A DNA stretch of 64,000 nt from Coprinellus micaceus. Its lineage: Eukaryota > Basidiomycota > Agaricomycetes > Agaricales > Psathyrellaceae. Positions 11,314 to 20,035 of the stretch are shown here, one piece after another. The stretch spans positions 2,418,001-2,482,000 of the forward strand of contig OX596339.1 of assembly GCA_951394405.1 (NCBI GenBank). Reading direction: 5' to 3'. A program made the position numbers and the translations under genes. A model generated the notes under the pieces. That model was not told the origin of the DNA. It saw nothing but the letters and a program-made list of their open reading frames with translations, and made no database searches. The number at the start of each line of letters is the position of its first letter. The first letter of the stretch is position 1.

Positions 11314-11325
11314 AGTTATGAGCCC
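11314..11325 (+). promoter_or_regulatory. Copia-2 primer-binding site (initiator tRNA-Met anticodon arm)
   Basis: AGTTATGAGCCC immediately downstream of the LTR is complementary to the anticodon stem-loop of eukaryotic initiator tRNA-Met. This is the half-tRNA priming site known from Drosophila copia and other hemiviruses. Leader sequence continues to 11404. Confidence 0.7.
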
Positions 11326-11404
11326 TGGGCTCCTCTGATCACACCATCCGTTATCAGACACTGTGGTAACCACTCCACTGCCCCTTAATCACCCATAGCC
11401 TACA

Positions 11405-11531
11405 GTCCAATGTGTGAATTTTGGGTGGTAGATTGGGGTTGGTTGGAGTAGGCTAGGCCCAACGGCATAGAATTTGGGTGGTGAGAATCCCAACAACCCC
11501 AATTGGAGAAGTGGGGCACAGTAAAGTACTT
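11405..11531. mobile_element. Right-end fragment of the hAT-type element
   Basis: Matches the right end of the element at 47832-48825, including GTGTGAATTTTGGGTGGTAG and the terminus GTGGGGCACAGTAAAGTACT. Its left part is deleted: the copia-2 leader joins it at a CAG shared by both sequences. Its right end abuts the truncated copia-2 gag. Confidence 0.75.
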
Positions 11532-12562
11532 GTTGCGGCTGTGGCCGGTGTTTCAGCAAACTTGGTGTTCTGGGACTTCTGGACACAGCAGTCCTTGTCC
11601 TTGTGCATGTCCTGCCAACCATGGACCTTGCACCTGTACTTCACCTTCTTCTTTGGGGCAGCTATAGCTGCCTGAAGGGCGGCGGATGTTCCCTCAGCAA
11701 GCTGAGTGTTACGAGCAAGAGAGTCGGCCTTGTGAAGGTGCTCGAGGACTTCAAGGGGATTGTCATCCCCAGTGGAGATGTGGTTAAGCATATTGTGGAG
11801 GATGGTGTCATCCTTGCCAAGACAGATGGGGATCATGCTGATTGCAAGATCACGTGCAAGATGAGCAGCTGTGTATCCTTCACTGAAGGCAGAGGGTGTA
11901 AGGAGTTCATCTGCTCCCAGACTGGTGGACTGAATTGTTGTTGTTGCTCCTGCCAATGTCGTTTGGGAGGAGATGGTGATGGTCTGTGTTGTCTCTGGAA
12001 GGTATTCTGCTCCTTGTGGGAGGAGGACAGTGAGATGTGAGGCGTGTGCCATGCAACACAATCCAAAGTCGGAGTAGGTCTCCTTCTCAAAGCCTGAGGA
12101 CCTCATGTGAAGTGCCATCATTTCCTAAAGGACGCTGATGCAAGAGCCAGAAGTCTTGGGCTGGTAGGTTTCCAAGAGTTTCTCCCAGATAGCAGTGATG
12201 TCAGTGACTTGGATGCCAGAGAGGATGGTCTCGAGTTGGGAGTGGTTGAGAGTAGACCGGACATAGCCGATGAGCTTGGAGCGGCGACTGGCATAGTCAG
12301 ACTTGACTTTGTCGTCAACATTGGTCCCAGGTTTTTTCTCCTCCCCAGTGAGGATGCTGTAGGTGTTGAGGTCAAAGGCCTTGTTCTCAACAAAGAACTT
12401 CCACTGCTGCACAGTATAGGCTGTGAGCATGATGGGCAAGGCTGGGTAGAGTCCATAATGGTAGGTGATGAAGAATGGGAGAGGATGAAAATGATAGGTA
12501 CAAAATGATAGGAAATAAATGATAGGTAAAGTGCCTGTGATCTTGTAGGTAAAATGGACCAA
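11532..12562 (-). pseudogene. Copia-2 gag (UBN2-like), truncated
   Basis: The minus-strand frame contains TVQQWKFFVENKAFDLNTY, YASRRSKLIGYVRSTL and ITAIWEKLLETYQPKT, typical of copia gag of the UBN2 type. Further on comes a Cys/His cluster (YRCKVHGWQDMHKDKDCC). One in-frame TAG (12125-12127) splits it; the frame is the same on both sides, so this is a single nonsense change or a read-through site. The start is uncertain: an ATG at 12456 is out of frame with the domain and one at 12430 is in frame. The C-terminus is replaced by the hAT fragment at 11531. Confidence 0.75.
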
Positions 12563-13044
12563 TATGTAGATATCCTAAAAGGGCTGAAGTATCACACTAA
12601 GATCTGCAGAGGGAACCCTGCTGTCACTTTGAGTACCAGTTACTGAAAGTGTTTGGATGGAGGGGGTGCTACTGTTGCATTGTTTTCCCAGTCCAACCAA
12701 ATCAGGCCTCTCAAAGGAGGATCACTACTCTAATTCCACAGACAGTAAGCATCTTTGGACTTCCTGATAGCTTCTTTCCCATAGTGGGAACACTTGCCAT
12801 GGGGTAGAAGATGGTAATGGAAGTACATATGTACTCCTGAGTATCAGGAGGGGTAGTGGAATGTAAGTAGCGAAATGTAAGTAGTGAAATGTAAGTAGTG
12901 AAAGTGAAGATAGTGAAAAATGAAGGGATATAGGCTTCAGGTGGAGATATCATACGAGAAGAGGCTGTAGGCTATGGGTGATTGAGGGGCAGTGGAGCGG
13001 TTACCACAGTGTCTGATAATGGATGGTGTGATCAGAGGAGCCCA
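12563..13044 (-). other. Copia-2 leader (minus orientation)
   Basis: Untranslated region between primer-binding site and gag. Its upstream ~90 bases (12960-13044) are the inverted counterpart of the leader at 11326-11404. Short direct repeats of GAAATGTAAGTAGT occur at about 12865-12900. Confidence 0.65.
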
Positions 13045-13056
13045 GGGCTCATAACT
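13045..13056 (-). promoter_or_regulatory. Copia-2 primer-binding site, second copy
   Basis: The minus strand reads AGTTATGAGCCC directly next to the LTR remnant, identical to 11314-11325. Confidence 0.7.
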
Positions 13057-13146
13057 TGTAAAACAATGCAAGCATGACCCACTGTAAGTTGGGAGAGTTT
13101 GATATTAGATTGAAAGTGAGTAAGGTATACAAGATACGCACCTGTG
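13057..13146 (-). repeat. Copia-2 5' LTR remnant
   Basis: About 90 bases match the inner end of the 7547-7928 LTR (TGTAAAACRATGCAAG, then GAAAGTGAGTAAGGTATACA). The rest of the LTR is missing after 13146. Confidence 0.8.
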
Positions 13147-13473
13147 TGGTTGTCTATAGCTCTTCTGAAACTTGTTCTTGTACAATGATTTTTTCCAAGA
13201 TATCTTTGGAGTGTGTGGTCTGTTTCCTTAGCTGTTTATTTGTAACATGCACATATTCTTCTGGTTAGGTGGTTAAGGCTATATGCTCCTGTTACTCTAT
13301 GCAGAAGGGTGTTTGGAATCCATTCTGTAGCCTTAAAAATACCTTATATTAACCAGAACATTGCAGGCTGCTCATACTTTGAGGGCACATTAGAGGCATG
13401 CTCTCTACACAGGCCCACCATCTGGTTTGTTCTCGGATCCCACTGCAACCGTGGCTCAATTGCAATCTCATTC
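13147..13473. other. Non-coding; contains a block related to foldback cores
   Basis: No gene. The stretch 13198-13245 (AGATATCTTTGGA, then CTGTTTCCTTAGCTGTTT) resembles blocks in the loops of FB2 (about 54338-54390) and FB1 (about 14731-14780). Confidence 0.5.
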
Positions 13474-13481
13474 ACCTAGGT

Positions 13482-16156
13482 CACCCAAGCTGGCCGGCTC
13501 TAAGCCGGACCCAGCTGGCCTCAGCTCCCCAGCTTAGAGCCGGCCAGCTTGGCACGCAGCTGGGCTGGGCTGGGCCAGCTGGCGTCCAGCTCAGCTAAAA
13601 TAGCTGAGCTGGGCATGGAGCTGAGCTGAGCGCAGGGGTAGCTCAGCTCATTGACAGTGGGCTGAACTGTCATGCAAGCTGAGCTGAGCCAGCTGGGGAG
13701 AGCTGGGTCACCCTCAGCTCAGGCTGGGGGTAGCCCAGCTCCGCACTTGTAATTATTTCTGATTCCTTTTTTTTAGCACCAGCTGAGCTTAGACGGCTCA
13801 GCTAGCTCTGCCTGGCTGAGCTGTGAAGCTGAGCTCCTGTCACGCTCCTGTCACGCTTTGTGTATGTCTGTATTTGTTTGTCACGCCCATGTCACACCTC
13901 ACCAAATTTGATTATGACATCATGTAAACTAAAAATAACTGTGATGTCATACTGATAAGATCTATCAATGAGGTCATGATTTTCAGGCACAGGATGATGT
14001 CACACTCATTTAGATAAGAAATGAACAGATTGCGATGAGCCGATCACATTCAGTTCTTGGCCGATAAGGGTGATTTTGGTATCGTTCGAAAGCCCTCTTT
14101 CGGGGCTTTTCAATGTGTGTAACATCGTCTGAATACCATCAATCCAATTCTCAAAAATCAGCATTTTCATCTATTTCTCATGATTTGGGTGCTTGCGAGC
14201 CCAGTTTCCATCTCAATGCCAGCTATCTCATGCATGTTTGTTGTATTGGTGGAATGGGAGTGGTGCAGGGCTTCCACAATAGCCCTCATACCCTTTTTAT
14301 CTATACCTGATCTTTGTAAAACAACTGAAAACTGTAAAAACCTGGTGATCTGCATGTGCAAAGGTCATTTCATGGCCCCATAAAGCTTTGAATGACACCC
14401 TACATATTGAGAAGTGTTACATGTGTCCTGCAACACCTCTAGCAACATCTCCCCCATCTTAAATCCACACCAGTCCTGCTGAATTCAGCTCAAAGTTCCA
14501 AAAATGATGAGCGACAGCTATATGCATGTGCGTTCAGTACGATGGAGACCGTGGGAAGGCAAATCACCATGCACATAAAATCCAGATTCAAAAAGGATGC
14601 AGAATACAAAAGACTGGAAAGGAAATGGACCACACATGCCCAAGATATAGGAGGAACAGTGCTGACTTGGAGCAGTTGTGCTGGACAACTTTGCACTTGG
14701 GTTACAACTGGTACCAAATGGGCGGTTTGGTCAATATCTTGGTAATGGGTGGTCCGTTTGCTTAGGTGTCTTTTGAGATTTGTATTCGTAAATGACCTCC
14801 CCCAAATTATTAACCCCATAAAGCGTGGGAACCATTACGGGTGCCCCAAATCCGCAATATGTCTGTTTTCACACAACTTGCTTGACACCTGATTGCAATG
14901 GCTGGTGCTGGTCTGGGACTTGGAGCTGTGGTTTATACCATGTGGGATCACTGTCCCAATAGCTTTGGGTGATCCAAAAGTATCTGTTTGAAAGCCCATG
15001 CAATAGAACAAGCATGTATATGCCATCCACACCACCATATGAGGTCAGGTAAATTTGATGAGGGGTTCTTGTGTGATTTATTGGTGATAGAGAATAGCTG
15101 GGTGATTACACTGCATGTGTTTCCCAGCCCCCAATGTCAAAGTCTGTTCGCTAATAACCCAAATACGTCTGAACCCCAGTGTGTATGGGATCATTGCATG
15201 TTGGTACTGGTCCTCGCATACCATCCTATGGCGTGAGGGAAATTTAAGGGTGTGCTCTTGTGTGATTTATGGGTGGTAGCAGGTGGCAGGGTGATCACAT
15301 TGCATGTCTCCACTTGGCTCTACTGGCAAAACCTGTCTTCTAATTATCCAAATACTCCTGAGGTCCAGTGTGTTATGTGTAGTCATGTGGTAGTACATGC
15401 CCTCCTGTTCACATATCACATTGTGTGCCAAAATAATGGAAACAGTGTCCTCACAAACCTGGAATTTTGAAACCTGCCATTTTGCATCCGTGGGAGCCGA
15501 ATTTGACTTCGCAATACACATATCCAAATAGAGGCTGACAAGGGCTTTCTAATGATACCAAAATCATCCTTATCGGCCAAGAATTGACTCTGATATCAGG
15601 CATGCAATTTTGAATAGTCTTATCTAAATGAGTCTCATTTCAAACTCAGATTTGCATGACATCATTGACAGTTTGGCATGTATGACCTCATGATCTGCAT
15701 GACATCATATCTATTTATGTATGTGTGACACCATCACTTGTTTGTTTGGCATGTTTGTCATTGTTTGTTGTGTCTCACAGGGGTCACATCTGTCACAGTG
15801 TGACTGTAACACCTGAGCTCAGCTCAGCTGGGTGTCAGCTCAGCTGTAGGGTCCAGCTCAGCTGGATAGCCTGGTACGATGGGGGGCACTCGTACCTGAG
15901 CTGAGCTTTGCATGCTGGAGCTGAGCTCCCATGGTGCAAGCAGCTCAGCTCCTCACATCAGCTGGGCGACTCTCAGCTTGGCTGGGAACAGGTCAGCTCA
16001 GCTGGATATGTGCCAGCCCGCAGCTAAGCTGACCTGTTTTTAGCTGAGCTCAGACCCAGCTGGCCCAGCCCAGCCCAGCTGCCTGCCAAGCTGGCCGGCT
16101 CTAAGCCGGGGAGCTGAGGCCAGCTGGGTCCGTCTTAGAGCTGGCCAGCTGGGGTG
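13482..16156. mobile_element. FB1: AGCT-rich foldback element with 8-bp target duplication, hAT-like
   Basis: A 2675-bp element. The outer ~110 bases form a strong inverted repeat (CACCCAAGCTGGCC... against ...GGCCAGCTGGGGTG), and weaker inverted similarity continues to about 14105 and 15540. Blocks such as CTTGGCCGATAAGG and TGATTTTGGTATC occur inverted on the other side. The outer arms are packed with AGCTGAGCT-type words. Flanking 8-mers are ACCTAGGT (13474-13481) and ATCTAGGT (16157-16164), seven of eight identical, with the central TA reported for Buster-type hAT elements. No transposase is present. hAT membership is an inference from duplication length only. Confidence 0.75.
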
Positions 16157-16164
16157 ATCTAGGT

Positions 16165-16905
16165 GTCTGTCCCAGGTCTCTGCCTTGCCTGCAGCCAACC
16201 GGGTATGCATTCCCAAGGTTTTACCCTGGGCCCGGAGTTATTTCGTCCGAGTCTGACCGCCCACCAACCGTTCAAACAGGCGCATGGGAACGGTTAACCA
16301 CCTGAGTGCTTGGGCAGGGAGTTAGAACCCCGCTTACTGGGCCAGGTGCCGTGCCTGGATGCCCGAAGCCATCCTTTGCCGCATCATTCCCACAACTACT
16401 ACTGCCGACTAACGACTCCTACTAACGCCGGTTTATGCCATTGCCCAATGGACCGGGTCTTTGGAGTGGAGGGTGGTGTGGGCCTGGAGGCCGTTCTGCT
16501 TGTTATATATAGATCCCTCGCTTCCCAACCCCTGTGCTTTCACTCCCATATTGGGTACAACAGATAAGGTTTCACCCTTCTTCTGCCAGATTGGGGTAGT
16601 GCAGCTGGTCCCCTAGACCATCCCTTCCCGGACCGAGTGGGCTTGCCCATGGCCTCAGTCATCTGGTTGGTGCGAGTTTGAACACAACTCTAGACCATGC
16701 CGGATCAACCCAGCTGCATGCCTGGGAATGGTTTACCCAACCCAGTCATCCGAGCATGTGGCAGTATCCACTGCCGGTCACACGCCTAACCTAGCTTTAT
16801 GGTACCAGGGGGTGAGCAGGAATCGAACCCACAACCTTCCAGCGACTTGCATAGCCACCTCTCCTGGTCTTTAGTGGCACACACCACTGGGCTACAGGGG
16901 CCCCC
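16165..16905 (-). mobile_element. SINE-like sequence with tRNA-type Pol III promoter
   Basis: On the minus strand an A-box TAGCCCAGTGG (16884-16894) precedes a perfect B-box GGTTCGATTCC (16819-16829), about 65 bases apart. The head does not fold into a full tRNA. About 20 bases past the B-box lies ATAAAGCTA, where the SINE-like insert at 8466 has ATAAAGGCTA. Both are therefore likely the same kind of element. The 3' end is not visible, and FB1 lies against it. Confidence 0.5.
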
Positions 16906-17105
16906 AATTACGTCGAGGCTGCCACCATGTAGGGGCGGGCTCGACCTGATTTAATTCCAATGCAGATCGCCAAGGTCATCAATGGCAGCCCTGTACCTCC
17001 CTTACCCCAGGTTCACCCTCCTCTGATCTCTGCTGGCCCCATCTCAAGCGGGAAGAAGCAGAAGAAGAAGACAGTGATCCCTGCTTCTACGACCAAGGGT
17101 CCGCC
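16906..17105 (+). pseudogene. LINE-A ORF1 fragment
   Basis: About 200 bp homologous to 43463-43662 of the full-length LINE-A, encoding the basic segment GKKQKKKTVIPASTTKGP with upstream IAKVINGSPVPPLPQ. A stop and frame change occur near 16930. It is cut off on the right by a copia-1 LTR. Confidence 0.85.
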
Positions 17106-17415
17106 TGTTGAAAGTGTAACTGGGGGCAGGGACACTGAAGCCTCTAGGTCAGAGTACTGAACTGTTGATATTGGGGCATACTGCTACTCACCTGAAGCCT
17201 CTAGGTCAGAGTACCAAACTAAGGGGCCTCAGGGCAATACATGGAGTGTTGATACACAGGAATCAGGTCACATGATGCTAGATGATCCAGATATGATCAC
17301 TAAGTCTGATTACATCAAGATAACTGATGAAGGGGAAGATCATGATGGATAAGGGTGATCTGTGAATGGATAAGGATGGATAAGGGTGGAGTCACCAAGT
17401 CACCAAGTTCCAACA
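17106..17415 (-). repeat. Copia-1 LTR, 310-bp form (minus orientation)
   Basis: The minus strand reads TGTTGGAACTTGG...TTACACTTTCAACA. It carries a 57-bp partial internal duplication around GTACTCTGACCTAGAGGCTT that the 253-bp copies at 18236 and 56538 lack. Confidence 0.9.
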
Positions 17416-18235
17416 CACTCCCTTGACTGAGACTCACTCCCTTCAGTCAACACACTCCCTTAATCTGCACAGAGTCCAAGTCGTTCTTGTGCGAGTCGGA
17501 TGGCTGGAAGAGGAAGGGCCTTGGTGAGGCAGTCTGCAGGCTGCTCAGTGTGAACTGTGAACAGAGGCAATGGTACCAGCTTCCACAATGTCTCGCAACC
17601 AGAAGAACCGCAGATCCAGGTGCTTCATGCGTCCAAAGTGCTCAGGGTTCTTGCTGACACTGATAGCTGACTGGTTGTCGAGGTGGAGGGTGGATGGACC
17701 ATGCTGGGGGAAGCCAAACTCGCCAAGGATGTTGCGCATCCATAGGATCTCCTTTCCAGCCTCAACTGCAATCATGTACTCAGCCTCTGTGCTAGAGAGA
17801 GCAACAATAGTCTGCAGCTTGCTGGACCAGCTCACAGCACCTCCAGCCACAGTGGTGACATAACCACCGGTAGAGCGTCCAGAATCAAGGCAGTCACCAT
17901 GGGAGGCGTCACAGTAGGTCTCAAATGTGACTGAGTTGACGCCTTTTCCACTGTAGGTGAGCTTGTAATCCATAGAGCCCTTGAGGTAGCGAAGGAGGTG
18001 CTTGAGAGCAGCCCAGTGACGAGGTCCTGGATTGGCACTGAAACAGCCAAGGAAGCCAACGGCGTAGGAGATGTCAGGACGAGTCATGGTGGCAAGGTAG
18101 AGGATGGCACCAAGGATGCTGAGGTAGGGGATGCTGCGCATGAACTCAATCTCTTCCTGGGTGATAGGACCCATGGACTTGGAGAGCTTGATCCCAGGAG
18201 GGAGAGGAGTGCCTACAGGGCTGCAGGACTCGAAA
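17416..18235 (-). pseudogene. Copia-1 pol C-terminus (RT end and RNase H)
   Basis: Minus-strand frame from the RT end (MGPITQEEIEF...) through RNase H with YCDASHGDCLDSGRSTGGYV, LSSTEAEYMIAVEAGKEI and LDNQSAISVSKNP, keeping the catalytic Asp and Glu. Near 17555 the sequence differs from the 35020 copy and the frame shifts, so the tail TEQPADCLTKALPL is out of frame. It adjoins its own 3' LTR at 17415 and is cut by an oppositely oriented LTR at 18236. Confidence 0.9.
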
Positions 18236-18488
18236 TGTTGGAACTTGGTGACTCGGTGACTCCACCCTTATCCATCCTTATCCATTCACAGATCACCCTT
18301 ATCCATCATGATCTTGCCCTTCATCAGTTATCTTGATCTAATCGGACTTAGTTATCATATCTGGATCATCTAGCATCATGTGACCTGATTTCTGTGTATC
18401 AACGCTCCATGTATTGCCCTGAGGCCCCTTAGTTCAGTACTCTGACCTAGAGGCTTCAGTGTCCCTGCCCCCAGTTACACTTTCTACA
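18236..18488 (+). repeat. Copia-1 LTR, 253-bp form
   Basis: TGTTGGAACTTGG...ACACTTTCTACA, followed directly by a primer-binding site, so it is a 5' LTR. Near-identical to 56538-56790. Confidence 0.9.
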
Positions 18489-18671
18489 AGTTATGAGCCC
18501 CGCGCTCTGAAGACCTCCTCCATCGTTGTTTCTGCGTTCACCCCACTGCGTACACATCCCTCACTCGTTCCCCAACGTTTCACGCGTCTACGCCCACTGG
18601 TTCTCTCGCAATCGGCCTCCCAATTCTCGACGACTTCGACCCTCGTTTCCCGGCCTCCCTCTGCTGCGCAT
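18489..18671 (+). promoter_or_regulatory. Copia-1 primer-binding site and leader fragment
   Basis: AGTTATGAGCCC at 18489-18500 matches the initiator tRNA-Met anticodon arm. The leader matches 56803-56970 and stops at 18671, where LINE-A 5' sequence begins. Confidence 0.75.
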
Positions 18672-19151
18672 CGCTTCTTGAACTCTTACCACCACCTTCC
18701 TATTCGGGCCGACCTATCTCCACACTTGCAACATCTCTACCCCGTCGTCTGGAAGGTGTACCACCGACTGCTAGGCTGGTATACGACCACCGAGGGCATC
18801 ACCGATGTCCTCATCGAAGAAAAAACGCGCCGCGTGCCGGGAGAAGTCGTCCCCACCGGGCGGTCAATCCCGCACGTCGTCCCGAGATCCCAGCCATCCG
18901 GCTTCCTCTACACCGAGGCCCCATTCGCGGGCAGCCTCTATGCACTCCAACAGGGACCTGTCTCAGGCCCCTCAATCCACCTCGTTAGGGGCGCAAGCCC
19001 ACGAACGATACACGCCGGACGTGCCGACCCTTCGGGCTCAGCACGGACCATCTCAAACATCGATGAGCACCGCCGCCCAGAGTGACGATGACCCGTTGAA
19101 CATCAGCGGAGGGGGTACGGAGGACCAGAGCGCCCACTCTGCCACCATACC
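18672..19151 (+). pseudogene. LINE-A 5' leader and ORF1 N-terminus, interrupted
   Basis: The leader starts CGCTTCTTGAACTCTTACCA. ORF1 begins at the ATG at 18808 (SSSKKKRAACREK...) and runs about 115 residues of Ser/Arg-rich, disordered sequence to ...DDPLNISGGGTEDQSAHSA. It is then broken by the poly(T) of a minus-strand LINE-A. Confidence 0.9.
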
Positions 19152-20035
19152 TTTTTTTTTTTTTTTTTTTTTTTTTTTTGAAATCAGCTTTTATATACCG
19201 GGGCACGATGGCAGTCTGGTCGCTATCAACATACAAAGAGAGCGCGAACGTCACTAACTAAGTACTACTGCAATTATGAGACCTGAAGTATTGACTATTT
19301 GGAGACGCCCAGCGCTTGAGGTTTCACCCCCAACCAGCAGACAGACAGTGAAAGGCCTTGCGGCACTAACAGATCGGTATATTGAGTCGGCATTCCCACC
19401 CAGTCCAGTCCAATCCCCACCAGTACCAGTCCACCACAAGGTGTTATGGGCCCCGGGGGCACACCTTGCCTGCCCCCGAACGGTGTCCCTCACGGTAACC
19501 GCGCTTCGGGTACCCCTCATCCGCATCAGTTGCAAGGACTGACATGTCAGGGTACCTACCCAACTCCCTTCACGTGAGACCTTTAACCAGCAGAGGCCAG
19601 TCCAAACCAAGCGAGGCCGCGTCCTCTCAACCATCCCCCTGTGGGGCGTATTGGAACCCGAAGGCGAATGCCTTTGGGTTATCCTCTAAAAAACCAAACA
19701 AGTTCTCGCACAAAGTGGGGATCCCGATCGTATGTTTGCAGTACTCCGCACTGCGTAAAGATATGGTGCCTAGTTTGCACCGGACTGCCGCATTCACATT
19801 CGTGATCGTCGTGGCCAGGTATGCGGAACCGGGAGTAGTACTCTCCAGTAGGCGCGTGGTTGAGAATGGCTCTGCACATCCGTGCACAAAGCGCATTACT
19901 CTCGTTAACATGTCGGAGCCATACTCCCCCATTGGAGTATGTCGGACGAGTTGGTTTCCCCTTGGGGTCGCGCAGCACCATGAACTGATGCCCTAAATAA
20001 TCTGGGTTGCGTGCCTGAGTAGCCCACGCGTCCAG
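18672..20035. repeat. Left arm of a 1.36-kb inverted duplication
   Basis: The inverted counterpart is 26141-27503. The arm consists of the LINE-A 5' end on the plus strand plus the 3' end of a minus-strand LINE-A inserted in it. Corresponding translations across the arms are identical, for example a 150-residue frame on each side. The only difference I see is one base in the poly(A)/poly(T) run. Confidence 0.9.

Noticed and set aside
14526..14819. Short ORFs in the FB1 loop as a transposase remnant
   Set aside because: Frames are short, on both strands, with no catalytic or zinc motifs; nucleotide conservation with FB2 is noted but coding is unsupported.
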